A DNA stretch of 64,000 nucleotides from Plicaturopsis crispa FD-325 SS-3 (taxonomy: Eukaryota; Basidiomycota; Agaricomycetes; Amylocorticiales; Amylocorticiaceae). Below are positions 1 through 11,856 of this stretch, in pieces. How positions within the stretch are numbered: position 1 is the stretch's first letter; every line of letters begins with the position of its first letter. The stretch spans positions 3,884,670 to 3,948,669 of the forward strand of contig KN832554.1 in the NCBI GenBank assembly GCA_000827205.1, in the 5' to 3' direction. The notes beneath the pieces were generated by a model, which had not been told where the DNA came from, made no database searches, and was given only the letters and a program-made list of their open reading frames with translations. Made by a program: the position numbers and the translations under genes.

Positions 1-567
1 CCTCTCCAAACTAGCACACATATGCCTTTATGAGACGGGTCATATCCCAGAAAAACTCGCATATATGAATGGGCACCTCTAGCGTGCTGCCAATGCGATT
101 CGAGGATGAGAGCCGGCTATTCAGACAGCGGCGACGAGACGCATTGAGACGCAAGCTATGTTCGACGAGCCGGCTCCTTTTCGAGTTTGCCATTTACAAT
201 GAGCGTTCTTATTGGACTCTACAGCAGTTTCAGCACCAGATGTCGAGTGGGATGGGGAGGAGGAGGAACTCGGACGCCTGCCATGGGTCGTGAGAAACTG
301 TCCGAGATCCCGTTCCAGTGTAACGAAAAAAGCCGGCATTTTGACCCCTACCTTCGCTCTTCGAGGAGGACACAAATGTCTTAGTAATTTGGTATGCAGA
401 TGAGCAAGACCTTGTACAGCTCAGATATAAAAAAAGAAAGACGAAAAACCAGAAGAAAGTTGTGCTTTTTGCGAAACAGTGAGTTGTGTCCGAGATCCGG
501 CACAATGATGGTATACCCTTTGTAGGAAAACACGGAGGAGGGCACTAATTTAAATAAGGACTACTTG
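1..567. other. No supported gene at the left edge
   Basis: Only short overlapping open frames on both strands, none with a start, splice signals and a recognisable product together. A minus-strand exon of a gene lying to the left cannot be excluded. Confidence 0.4.
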
Positions 568-2360
568 TCATAGTGTCACAACACGCCACCCAGAGCCGTT
601 GATGTCGGTCCAGGTGTGCGTCTCATGCTCCATCTCCTCCTCAGTCTCCAGAATCCCGCCAAAGGATATTTGCGCTGCGCCTGGGCGTGCATAGGGCTGC
701 ACGACGACATCCCCAGATGCAGCATCGACGCTGACAACGTGTGCAAGATTGAGAAGCATCTCAGGGGTGAAGGTCCTAGGATTTATTGCGAGAGCCTGGA
801 AGATCGTGAGCCATCCACACCTTTCATTAGAAATAAAGAATGTACCTTCCAACCTACTAGACCTCGGGGACGCAGCTGAGATATATCGGTGATATTTATG
901 TACGACTCCCACCGCGTCTCGACGACATCAAAGTTGGGCAGAGAGCCGTCTGCCAGTGATTCAAGAGGCAATTGGCCAGAGGGATTCCTCTGCGTGGTGA
1001 CGTCTCCCGATGCCATGACCTGGTCAGCATCCTCATGTAAGCCATATTCAAGGTAGAGCGCCTCGTCCTCCGCATATACAGGTTCGCTCGCGAGCTGAGA
1101 CGCCCGCTTCTTCTTTTTTTTCTTCTTCCCATGCATCCCCTCCTCTACGTCGATAGATGTCACGAACAAGTTGGGAGGCAATTGCCCCGCATCCTGCTTC
1201 TCGGAGGGTGGTATCAAGCGTGGATAGTCGGCCGTAGCTCGATGGGCTTGCTCTAGGTGAGCGTCTGCCTCCGCAGAATGGGGGACATCGCGCGCGGGTG
1301 CAGGCTCCACGTGATCAGATGAAAACACGATTTTTTGAGGGAGCGCATTTGACATCGCATTTTTGTATCCTCGCTTCTTGTTCTTGTTGCGCAGGGACGC
1401 CATGGTTATCCGCTCATCTGCAGCATCCTTCTCGGGTACTGGTGTTGGTTCAGGGTCTGAGTGCGTGGAACCGGGACCCAGAGGAATAGCATTTGTCGAA
1501 GAACTCCCTGCCGGAAGAGGATTGGGCATACCAGTGGAATCGCGAGTGTGTTGTCGTTTCCGTCGTCTCCGAATATTGCGGGCATGCGTAGTAGGCTTGC
1601 CATATCCGGGGGGAGCGGGATGTATACTGCGGTTTCAGCGTTAAAGCGATCATACGTTCGAAGTATAGCAGACGTACTTATGAGACGCAGAGGTAGCAGC
1701 TGACTTGGATGTCGATGGCTGTTTTGTTATGGGCTGAGGACGCGGTGCGGAAGAGCTCGATGACGAGTCAGAGTCACTGTCGGAAGACGCGCTCGAGGAA
1801 TCCGACGAAGACGAATCCTCGGACGACGAATCACTGGTCTCAGATTCAGAGTCGGAGCTTTCGTCTTCGCTGGAAGAGGACGTAGTCAACACTTTCGGCT
1901 TGACGGCTGGGGCTCTGGACCCGTTCACGGAGGGTTTTGCGTGTGGACTTGAGTGTCTTGCACGCTTTGACGGAGGTTCAGAGTCTTGCCGGGTCACATT
2001 TCAGTCCATGTTTGCGACTCTGGAAAGACCGCGCGCACCGACCTCTTTCCAAATCCTTGCGTTTATTGCGGGCAGCCTGGTTCCGCACACTATTTTGCGC
2101 GTCAATCGTGTACACTGGAGTACCACTCCAGTCAACACGCACCATATCAGATCGCCATCCCTGACGACATCTATCGGACTGTCGTCCAAGATTTCAAAGT
2201 CATCAAGGAAGAAATCGAGTGTATACCCTCTGAGGAGCTTGAACTGCGACGAGATTGCATTTTTCAGATCGGAGACAGTTGAGATGACCTCGCGAGAGTC
2301 GTAAGTGAACCAAGCCTTGAGTTCTGGCAGCGGATGGGTCGTTAGAATCTTGATGCGCAT
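568..2360 (-). CDS. Coilin-like protein (Cajal-body scaffold family)
   Basis: The N-terminus has the ubiquitin-like coilin fold pattern: it begins MRIKILTTHPLPELKAWF, continues with a VSDLKNAI segment and ends with a D-x-D-L-I-W-C strand. A long Ser/Asp/Glu-rich linker with basic patches follows (codons near 1690-1990), then a KKKKKKKR run. The C-terminal part (about 568-960) reads VGWKALAINPRTFTPE after splicing and resembles the atypical Tudor-like domain that closes coilins. At least three introns are needed; the clearest ends exon VGWK at a GTACAT donor near 855. I chose the ATG at 2360 because family members begin with M-R-I/V-K/R; the frame is open up to 2531, so a longer start is possible. 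In animals and plants coilin organises Cajal bodies and snRNP maturation. That role here is inferred. Confidence 0.62.
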
Positions 2361-2646
2361 GCAGGAAACCGAGAAAGCTGGTAGCAATTTGCAGTGGCCG
2401 GTCGTCGTTGAAGTCAAGACTACTGTAAAGTCTTTCGCGACTTTCGTTCCAAGCCTCGAGGAAGGCGTGGGACCTTTTGCCTTCAGTCGCGTCGAGTCTC
2501 CGTCGACGTGTCCGCTGTCTCTCTCGCTCATACCGCCAGCACTCGTCTCTCTTTCGTTCCGTTCTCTTGCTTTTATATCCGTACTTTAGGGCTCTAATAC
2601 CGGTCTACACCGCCGTGGGCGTCGCATCTGCAACTGCTTGACCCCG

Positions 2647-5171
2647 ATGGCGTCTTACAATTATGACGAGGGCGGCAACATGGCTGCATACTTCCTCTTG
2701 ACCTTTCTGGCACTCGTTTTAGTGCCTTTAACACTGTCGATGTTCTCTGGGTCGAGTAAGTCGTCACTGCTTCATCATGTCATGGTTCTTACCTCGGCAT
2801 CTCTCAAAGAGAAGGTCGAGCACGATGGGTGCCAATGCCAAGCCTGCGTCGAGCAACGGTCACGCATCAATAAACGCGAACAAGGGTCCTGGCTCAACCC
2901 AAGAATTAGCAAGAAGTGAGTGCTCCGTTTTGCATTGGCTGAGACTACGCGCTTACGAAAGTGTAGGTCTCTGGCGACACTTGCCGGCTGGTCGTTCTTT
3001 GGTTTCATTGCATACAAGGTTGCCGGTGCAAAGAACGAAAACAAATTATATGATCCCTTTGAAATCCTTGGGCTGAGCTCCGTGAGATTTGGCCATCCTT
3101 GACCCTCGCTTGGCGTGCTGATGATTCCTGCAGAGTGTCACGGAGAAAGAGATTAAATCGCATTTCAAGAAACTCTCGAAATTATAGTGAATACGTCCGT
3201 CTTGTATCAGTCTGGCTGTTATTGACCTACAAGAACCAAGCCATCCCGACAAAGTCAAAGCGGACGGAAATAACACCATCGAGGATATCGCCAACAAATT
3301 CGTTGAAATTACCAAGGCGTATAAATCGTGCGTTGATCTACTAGTTGCATCACCGTACTTTCCTCAACACGTCCAATCAGATTGACCGACGAAACGATAC
3401 GGAGGAATTGGCAAGAGTGGAATAACCCAGATGGACGCCAGGAAGTTTCCACTGGCATTGCGCTTCCGTCATGGATTGTCGAAGGCAAAAACAACATATG
3501 GGTTCTCGGGGTTTATGGCTTAATTTTTGGTGGAGCCCTGCCCGCGCTTGTCGTAAGTCGGTATATATCCTCTGAGCTTTATCAGTCTCAAACAACGCAA
3601 TACTTCTAGGGACGGTGGTGGTTTGGCAGCCGAGAGAAGACGAAGGACGGCGTCAAAGCCCAGACGGCTGCCTCATTCTTCAAATCACTCAAAGAGGAGT
3701 CTAGCATGACGGAAGTCGTTGGGACGCTAGGCAAAGCATACCAATGGGAACGCTCCGCCCTCCAGAAGTCAGCTCGACAGGAGATCGACGCTCTTGATGC
3801 CAAGATCTCAGAGAGGGACGACTCGTGGCCCGAGATCAAGAAGCTTGCGGATTCGGAGGACAAGGACCACGAGAGTCGTAGAAGGGCACTTGTACTGCTA
3901 TACGCCCATCTTCTACGCATACCTATATCAAATGCCGCTCTCCAGAAGGGTGCGTCTGTCTGTCTTAGTTTGATATATCCTACTAATGACATCGAAAGAG
4001 CAAGCCGATGTCCTTCTGCAAACACCGCTGCTTCTCAATGCCCTCCTCAACATGTCTACGGCACGGAGCTGGCTCACACCGTCACTCGCAGCCATGCGCC
4101 TGCACGCGTATCTCGCCCAAGCCTTGCCACCAGGCAAAGAAAAGCTCCGTTTTGCGCAGCTTCCTGGGGTCACGGATGCAGAGGCCTCCCGGGCCCGTGA
4201 TACTGACGTGATTGAGGACTTTGTACTCTCGCTGGAGGCCAACGAGGACTCGCGGACACGGCAAGTGAAGAAGGCCGTCGAGACATGGGGTCGGCTGGAT
4301 CTGGTTGACGCGTCCTTCAAGGGTATGCCGCGTTTGGTTGCCTTGCCCTCTCTCAATTCATATTGACATCGCTATTCCAGTTATTGGCGAGCGTGTCGTG
4401 ACCCCCTCCTCCATCGTGTTCCTTGTCGTCAAGCTCCGCATTTCTCCCCCGTCGCCTTCTCCGTTACCACCGAAGGAGGACGCCGATGACGTCAAAGCAA
4501 GCAAATCGAACGAGGAAAAGGACAATTTATTCCTTAACAGTAAACAAGACGCCGAGGACTTGCGCGATTCGGCCGCTGTACGATTGGCACACGCGCCATA
4601 CTGGCCTGGGGTGCGTACACTAGTCAATGACCATGAGAAGTTAGCTGACCTTTGTCGGTATCAAACGAATGGAAACAGAACCGCAAGCCTTCGTGGTGGT
4701 TAGTTCTTGCAGACGATAAATCCAACAAGATAGTCGTGCCACCGATGAAAATCAGCGATGTTCCGTACTCAGACCCTGCATCAGAACGAGATTACCGATC
4801 ATACAAGCTACAATTCCAAGCACCGCAGGGCACCGGCTTATTCACGTGGCGGATCTACCTCGTTAGCGACACCTTCATCGGTGAGGAGGTCACGAAGGAT
4901 CTTGCGGTACGTCCCATAGCGTCCATTTCAAGCGACTGCGTATTGAGGATATCCATTCTAGCTCAAAATCGACGACGCGTCGGTTTTGAACGCCGACGAC
5001 CCTGCCGACGATGAGATATCTGAGCCAGAGGAAGATACGTTGGCTGGGCAGATGGCAGCTATGCGGGGTGGTGCTGTCAAGAAACGCCAGGATGACGAGA
5101 GTGACGACGAGAGCAGCACGGACGAGGAGGAGGAAGAAAATGAAAGTAGCGACAGCGACGACAGCGATTAG
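2647..5171 (+). CDS. SEC63: Sec63, ER protein-translocation subunit with J domain
   Basis: Multi-exon gene. N-terminal membrane segment (AAYFLLTFLALVLVPLTL), then the Sec63 signature CQCQACVEQRSRINKRE, a second membrane segment (LATLAGWSFFGFIAYKV), and a J domain starting DPFEILGL with the HPDK motif near 3242. A third membrane segment follows (IWVLGVYGLIFGGALPAL), then the helical/Brl region and an acidic tail rich in Asp/Glu/Ser that ends at 5171. Family knowledge: Sec63 sits in the ER membrane, recruits BiP through its lumenal J domain and works with the Sec61 and Sec62 channel; the acidic tail binds Sec62. Start at 2647 (MASYNYDEGG); an in-frame ATG nine bases upstream is an alternative. 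Divergent from the coilin-like gene. Confidence 0.95.
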
Positions 5172-5307
5172 GACACCTCACATATTTAACTATTTCTTGC
5201 ATTCTGCCAGTACTCCAAAGCCCGACCCAATTCACTCGCTATCGAGCAGGTGTGTGCAAAATATTCAATACACCACGCCAACCAGATGAAAAATAAATAC
5301 ATTCAAC

Positions 5308-7399
5308 TCAATCAAGTCGATTTGACTTGCGATTATAGCGACGTTCCCGGATATCCTCCACGTCGTCTGCCATAGCCCTCCTCATGCCCAGAATTATAAG
5401 CGCTATAGTGCCAACAAGGAAGAACACAAGGTGGAACGGATGGTTCACGATGTAGGTCTCTATGCCGAGAACCTTTTGGTTCGCCCACTGTATGTCGCAG
5501 TCAGCATATGCAAGTATATAACATGTCCAAGACACGTACGCGGGCCAATCTTTCCACCAAGTTCTCCGAGTGTTTGGGTACGATTGTACCCTTCGCGGCG
5601 CCTTGCAGGGCAGAGAATACACTCGTCGATGTGAGCTTGAGTGGATGTCCCCGCTCATCTAAGTCGTAATATACCAGCCGCTAAGAGATGTTGTGAGTAT
5701 AAACACCAAGACTGAGTGACACAAACGATCTCACCCCATGGTCCGCAACGACAACAGCATCCTCGGCGCTCGAAGTAAGCCCGTACATGCTTTTCAACCA
5801 CTTGGCCCACTTGTCCGCGTCCATGTACGCGAAAACGACCGGCCTCGAACCGGCCGCGCTCTTCGTCAACCGCCACTTCTTCGCGATCTCCGTCAACTTG
5901 TCCGCTACCCGTGCCCTCGTTTCGGTGGTCACTGCTGCGATCGCGACGAGGGGCTTGTTGGGCGCGTTCATCACGCTCTGGAACGACTCCTGCGTCAGCT
6001 CCGTGATGGTTGGTAGACGGTTGTCCAGGAGCCACTCTTTCAGCGGCACACCGGTGAAATCGTAGGACGCCACGGGAGAAGTCACATCGCCATCTTTGAA
6101 GACGAGCAAAACGGGGGATGATTTAGAGTACTCTGAGAACCGTTGCCGCAAGTCCGCAGACGAGGATGTATATACCGGGGGATGCCCAAGAAGAACACCC
6201 GCTGCCTGGTTCACTTGATCCTGTGCACGACTAAGGCTCTGCAAGCTGGTTTTTTTTGGAATCGGGCTTACCACTGCATCACTTTGACCCACCTCGTGAA
6301 GGAGGACATAGACAACATCATTTTCACCGATGCGCTCCTCGAATTCCGTCGGTACCAACTCTTGAACTGCACTGATCAAGAAGTCAGAAATCAGAGCATT
6401 CAGTACTAGACGCCACTCACGGTGCTGTGGCTTTCTCAGTGAAAGCCTTCAGCTGGTCGAGCTTGCGGCTACCGGTATATTCTGTCTTTACACCATTGGA
6501 GTAGTAGGAAAGCATGGGGAATCCCTGTATGCCCTCGCTCTTGCATGCAGACGAGTAGTCGTCGCAGTTAACCTCTGCTATTGTCAGTTTGTTCTGCATG
6601 TGTCGGGCGAGTTGTTTCCAAGTAGGCGCAAGCTTCTTGCAGTGCCCACACCTAGTGTCGTGATCAGCACAGGCATTGCAGCACTAAGTATACAGAACCG
6701 ACCATGGTGCAAAGTATTTGATGAATATAGGGCCTTGGTCGATTGCTTCTTTCAAAGTGTCGGCTGTCAAGGGTAGCACTGATCCAGAAGGATTGACGCT
6801 AGCACGGGCAGTCTGTATACGCAGCACTCCGTTACCCGCGGTATGAGTCGCCGTCTCGGGCGCAGCCTTGACCGTCGTTGTAGGCTCCGCGTGGGCTGCT
6901 AGGAATTCGCGAACAATATCGAGCTCTCTAGGTTGTTTGAAAGTTTCTACGAATTCTCCGTTCCGATACAAATTCATTTGGGGGTATCCCTTGACATTGT
7001 TGGCGTCGCAAAGGTCTGCACATGATATAAGCCGAGGATGTATGCAGCTGTATAAGTATGCACTCACCGCCGTGCATAGCACAATTCACCTGAGCTAAAT
7101 GGATCCCAGGGTTTGCAGAGGCCTCATTCTCCTCCACGAGCTTGTCCCAGGTCGGCGCAAAGTCGCGACAGTGGTGGCAATACGGAGAGAAGTGCTCGAT
7201 AAACCTACCCGGCCCTACATCAGCCAGCTGTCCCAAGTCAAATAACGAGAGATACTCACCAGACACCCGTAGAAACCGTCTCATTGAAATTATCTGGGTT
7301 GAGCGTCTTGAGCTCGACAGGTGCGGCGGCGGCGACCAGCGCCAGAGACGCGCACAGCAGCGACGCTGGAAGGCGCGCAAATAGGCTCCACCGTGCCAT
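5308..7399 (-). CDS. Membrane-anchored protein disulfide isomerase with two thioredoxin domains
   Basis: The ATG at 7399 opens a signal peptide (MARWSLFARLPASLLCASLA). The first thioredoxin domain has HFSPYCHHCRDFAP, an unusual C-H-H-C active site. The second has APWCGHCKKLAPTW, a canonical C-G-H-C site split by an intron just before its first Cys codon near 6650. A long non-catalytic lumenal part (codons about 5740-6400) follows, then one membrane helix (FHLVFFLVGTIALIILGM) and a short Arg-rich cytoplasmic tail ending RKSNRLD. There is no KDEL signal, as expected for a membrane-anchored ER oxidoreductase of the Eps1/TMX type. It should catalyse disulfide formation and exchange in secretory proteins. 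Convergent with SEC63; about six introns. Confidence 0.9.
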
Positions 7400-7533
7400 G
7401 ATGTAGATTCTAGAGCTCTGCAAACCAGAGAAAACGTCGAGCTCAACGGCAGCGGACAGCGAGCTCGAGACAGTCAGCGGACAAGATACAAGTTCCGGTG
7501 GCCGACCGAATCACGCTCTCCTTTCTCTCCGTC
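7400..7533. promoter_or_regulatory. Divergent promoter between the PDI gene and CGI121
   Basis: Only 134 bp separate the two start codons, so the genes must share promoter DNA. No TATA box was evident. Confidence 0.5.
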
Positions 7534-8307
7534 ATGCAGACCCACCGATATCCTCAGTTTCCCCCTACCATTGCGGTCGTTCACGTCGCCCTGTTCACGG
7601 ACGTCACAAACGCGTCGTCGCTGAGGCAGCGTATCGTAAATGCGGCGACGAAGCCAGGCGTCGAAGGAGATGCGGAACGCGATGCGCTCAATTTCGCGTT
7701 CATCGATGCTCGGCTGGTCAGCAGCACATCCGTGTCCATAGCGTAGTTCGCACTCTCATGTCTTGGGTCCTGAAGATAACTAGCCCGCTGCACCTACGAA
7801 CCGCGGTGTACCAGGCCTTACTTGCGGAATCCCAGGGTGCGATACGGACGAAAACCGTACATTCGGAGATCTTATGGGCATTGAATCCATCCAACAATGT
7901 TCGCTCGGTGTAGTACCTGAAACGTCCTTTCTCGTTGACGCATACTGCCCTTCAGATCAGCGAGGCCATCCGCCGGTTTGGTGTGTCGGATGCCACCACT
8001 GCACTTTTAGTCGTTCGCGTGGGGTCGGATGACTTGACGGACGTCGATCAGAAAATGCAGGACATCGTCTCCGGCACCTTGTCGCCGCTCACGAACCTGG
8101 AGGGCATCACGGACTGGTCGACAATAAAAAAGGTATATAGCTGCGATCGCACTTGTCCGTCCGTACTAACGCAGCTTATCGTGCTAGCACTACAAACTGA
8201 ATACCGAGGTTGCCGTGAAAGACACGGCGGGGAATGTATCCCGGGAACATGCCGTTGTCGATAGAATTGTTGTAAGCTCAGTGGCAATGAAAAGCGTTAA
8301 CGCATAA
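7534..8307 (+). CDS. CGI121: EKC/KEOPS complex subunit Cgi121 (TPRKB)
   Basis: The start is placed at MQTHRYPQFPPTIAVVHVAL because Cgi121/TPRKB proteins begin with M-Q and an early hydrophobic strand; an upstream in-frame ATG at 7498 is the alternative. Spliced exons give FTDVTNASSLRQRIVNA, LNFAFIDARL, a T-K-T-x-H-S-E-I-L-W-A-L-N-P-S-N-N segment and SEAIRRFGVSDATTALLVV, all in family order. The last exon starts HYKLNTEVAVKD and ends at 8307. The KEOPS complex makes the t6A modification of ANN-decoding tRNAs; Cgi121 binds the Bud32 kinase subunit and the tRNA 3' end. Four or so short introns. Confidence 0.88.
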
Positions 8308-8364
8308 TTTCCCAGTCAAGATACACCGTTACGGTCAACGTGAACTACACTTTTCCACAATTGA

Positions 8365-9128
8365 TCAGGCACCCTCCGTGGACGCCAGCGATACCTTTTC
8401 ATTGGACGACCTCACCGATGCAGCATCCGTGTCGGTCTCCAGCAACCCTTTCTTCTCATTGACGCTGCCTCGTGTTCTGCCCGCGCCACCCCTCCTGGAT
8501 ATAGTGCCCATCGCACTGCGCACGACGCCATGCAACTTCGGCATAGTGGCCCTGCGGACAACACCGACGAGCTTAGGGATCGGCTCCTCCGATATCTTCT
8601 CCGTAGGAGACGGCGAACCCGGCAACGGCCTCATAAACGGCGGGATCGCAGACTCTGGTGAGCCGGACGGCGCCGACGGGGACGCAATGTGTGACGCCGG
8701 CAGAATATCGTGGAAGCTCGTGCATACCCCTGATGGCTGGGCCACTACCTCCTTCACGTACGGCTCTTGGTCGTCTGACGACCCCACCTCATTTAGCGCA
8801 CCGTGGAAAATATTCAAAGAACTAGCAACACATACCTGATTCGTCTGAACTGCTGTCGCCGTCGACATCGACAGACGATGTGGGACTGTGGCACGGGGAC
8901 GTGGGCGAGGACGACACAGGCTTCAGTTCCCCGTACTCTGCGCCGGGTGCGCCCATGTATATGCGTCCCTCCTCGTCTCGGTACGTGTATCGCTGAGTGT
9001 CAGCGTCATACCCTATCCTTCTAAAGCCCTCTGGCAGGCGGGCAGAATCCTGCTCTAGCGTTTAGACGGTCATCCCGCAGCTTGCATATCCGATTGCTCA
9101 CCTCGTCGTACTGTGTCCAACGGCCCAT
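8365..9128 (-). CDS. Small protein with W-QYD / PG-YG domain, copy A
   Basis: Starts MGRWTQYDE, then an intron (acceptor near 9061), then QDSARLPEGFRRIGYDADTQ, YTYRDEEGRIYMG and PGAEYG, a compact domain of about 50 residues. The rest is low-complexity Ser/Pro/Thr-rich sequence with a basic stretch (RRATMPKLHGVVRSAMGTI), ending STEGA. The second intron near 8775-8835 joins DES to DDQEPYVK in frame. No signal peptide or membrane segment is visible. From memory, similar short domains occur in other mushroom proteins, some with LysM modules, but I cannot name a function. It is paralogous to the next gene. Confidence 0.75.
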
Positions 9129-9683
9129 TTGATGCAGGAAGAAAGCTAAGATGGTATCGTAATTCGTTCGAGTCGCGTTTTATGGTTGTGGTTATAATTG
9201 CGTTTGCTCCCAGACACTCACATGCCCGGCAGTGAACGCCGCAAGTTGGCATAGAGATGCTCACAATGAATGCCCACTTGTCACCGCAGGTCACCGCTCG
9301 GCGGTGCTCCGTCCGGTGACATACTGTACATGGAAGGGATTGATGTCAATTGAAACCGATCCAGTGCACGCCTGTTCGTGCAGGCCTCCGCATTATTGTC
9401 TTCGGGGGCGAAGGGCAAAGCGGACGTGATAGAATAATGGTCCAGTGAAGGGGAATCTGTAACGAGCAGACACCGGTTCAGAGGAAAGAATGACGAGTAT
9501 GAACCGTTGACATTGGAGGAGCTAATAAAACATCAGGGAGTGTGCTATTTCAAAGAGATGGGTCAAAAGTCAGAAGGAAGACAGGAGAAGAAGCATATGC
9601 TCACTACAGTGCAAAAGAAAATATAGATACAGATGTTCAAACAGTGAGATATACAGAAATAACCGATAGAGTAAATCGTCCTG
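9129..9683. other. Gap between the two W-QYD genes
   Basis: About 555 bp that should hold the promoter of copy A and the 3' end of copy B. No coding signal found. Confidence 0.5.
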
Positions 9684-10426
9684 TCAGCGGAACCTGGAGA
9701 TATTGCTCGATGCACTAGACGGACACCTCGAAGGTGCTTGCGACCCACGCGGAGAGGCCGACGCCATGGAAGAAAACGTGTTCGCCCTCGACGGGATCAG
9801 GCGCGCGCGCTCCTGGTCATGTACAGGTCGGCGCGCGAAAGTGGCCGAGCGGCGCATGGCGGTTTGCACGAGGCTTTGCATTTTCGAGAATGCATTAGGA
9901 GACGTCTGCGCATTTCTCCCTGATGAAGAAGAGGACGTGGATGTGCTAGAGGAATCGCGGGAGTGCGTATACGCATGAAAGGGGCGAGCATTCCTCGCGG
10001 GGTACGCGGGCAAATCGCGGGAACGTGTTTGTGAAGCGCTCGCAATTTGGGATGCTTGGACAATGTCATAGAATGTCTTCGGTGCGCTCGACGTCTTCCC
10101 CTGAGGCTTAGGTCGCGGGGGGTCTGGGGCGGCATTGGACTATGGACGATGCACGTTGATAGCAGAAGTGTACTCACCGTCAGCGAATAAACGACGGTCA
10201 CTTGGGCGAGCAACTACACGATGCATGACACCATACTGCTCTCCAGGATTTCCTCGCCATAGTTTGCCCGAGCTGTCGCGAAATGTGTAGCATCCCGAGT
10301 CTGCATCGTACGCGACGCGGGTAAAACCCGTTGGTAGTCGTGAAGAATCCTACAGAGAATAAGTGTTCGTTCTTAGATATTTCTACGAGCACAACTTACA
10401 CTGTCGTATTGAGACCAAGGACCCAT
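9684..10426 (-). CDS. Small protein with W-QYD / PG-YG domain, copy B
   Basis: Starts MGPWSQYDS, with an intron at the same place as in copy A (donor near 10401), then DSSRLPTGFTRVAYDADSG, CYTFRDSSGKLWRG and PGEQYG. A second intron (about 10129-10167) joins LFAD to DPPRPKPQGK. The remainder is Ser-rich (a run of serines and threonines near 9930) with a basic helix MQSLVQTAMRRSATFARR, ending SNISRFR. Same architecture as copy A: N-terminal domain, disordered middle, basic C-terminal helix. Function unknown. It is divergent from RPN10 with 235 bp between starts. Confidence 0.75.
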
Positions 10427-10661
10427 ATTTTCGTGTCGTGGTGGTGGTACAAGATGAAGAAAGAAATGCGCTTCCGCCGCGGTGCACTGCGCTTTCCGCT
10501 GCGGGACACCGTGTACTTAGGGGCGTTCCGGTAGCCACCGAGCAAACAGACGACAACAAGACAGACGCGTCAGCTTCGCGCTTTCCCCAAGTCCGCACCG
10601 CACCGACTCTTGTCTTCAGCTCGTGTAATTTCTACATTTTCCCTCCTCGCCCTCGCCCGAA
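10427..10661. promoter_or_regulatory. Divergent promoter between W-QYD copy B and RPN10
   Basis: 235 bp between two start codons, with a pyrimidine-rich stretch just before the RPN10 ATG (about 10612-10655), common before highly expressed fungal genes. Confidence 0.4.
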
Positions 10662-11856
10662 ATGCCGTTGGAAGCGACGATGATGATCATTGACAATTCC
10701 GAGTTTATGCGGAATGGGGACTACCAACCGACACGCTTCGACGCACAATCCGACGCTGTCAATACCATTTTCCAGACCAAAATCGACTCGAATCCGGAGA
10801 ATACAGTGGGCATCATGACTATGGCTGGGAAAGCGTGTGTACTATGCTCTTGATGCCTGCCTGCCTTCACTGAAGTCATGCCATGGCACAGACCTGAAGT
10901 ACTCGTGACACACACGAAAGACCTCGGACAGATCCTCAACGCCGTGCACACATCTTCCTCCAAGATCAGTGGCACGGCTGATATCCCGACGGCAATTGCG
11001 ATTGCACAGTTAGCGCTGAAGCACCGGGAGAACAAGAACTTGCGACAACGTATCATCGTTTTCGTCGGGTCGCCTTTGCAGGGCGATGAGAAGGGCATGG
11101 TCAAGCTCGCGAAGAAGCTGAAGAAGAACAATGTCGCGGTCGACATTGTTGCCTTTGGAGACGGAATAGAGGAGGGGGAGAGCAACGTATTGAAAGCATT
11201 CGTCGACAGTGCATCTAGCGGCGACAACTCGTAAGTCTCTTGATGCAGAATAGCCATGTATTTGTGCTCAAGGAATGTTGCTTGGCCGCAGACATCTCGT
11301 GTCAGTTCCTCCAGGCGCACACCTTCTCTCAGATGTCATAATATCCTCCCCCATTCTCGCCGGCGACCGAGGCATACCAGAAGAAGCCATGGGCGATGCA
11401 GGCCCCTCTGGCTCCGGGTCCGGCGGCGCAGCTGGCAACAACTATGAATTTGGTATCGACCCAAGTCTCGATCCCGAGCTGGCGATGGTGCGTACTTTGC
11501 TCATGTTAACACACCTCGTACTGACTTCAATACAGGCTCTACGGATGTCTATGGAAGAGGAGGCTGCACGGCAAGCCGCGGAAGATGCTACACGACAAAA
11601 TGGTAGTGCGCCTGTTTCGGGATCTACACAAGCTGCGGCGTCAGCTCCTGCACCATCGTCCGCGTCGGCAGATCCAGCAGCTGCCATGGATGAGGATGAG
11701 GAGCTTGCCAAGGCCCTTGCAATGTCGAAAGGCGAGGGCGACGAAGATGTGGACATGGCGGATGACGGCGAAGACGAGGATGAAGACGAAGACATTGCCA
11801 AGGCAATCGCAATGAGTCTGAAGGAAGATGCAGACAACGACAAGGACAAGAAGTAG
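10662..11856 (+). CDS. RPN10: 26S proteasome regulatory subunit Rpn10 (ubiquitin receptor)
   Basis: N-terminal von Willebrand A domain: [33 protein letters not shown], then [14 protein letters not shown] and [10 protein letters not shown] after the first intron. The C-terminal half carries three ubiquitin-interacting motifs, in order [15 protein letters not shown] (assembled over an intron near 11490-11535), [15 protein letters not shown] and [16 protein letters not shown], separated by Ala/Ser/Pro linkers. Rpn10 docks on the 19S particle through the VWA domain and captures ubiquitin chains through the UIMs. Three UIMs is more than the single UIM of budding yeast. At least three introns; stop at 11856. 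Confidence 0.96.
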
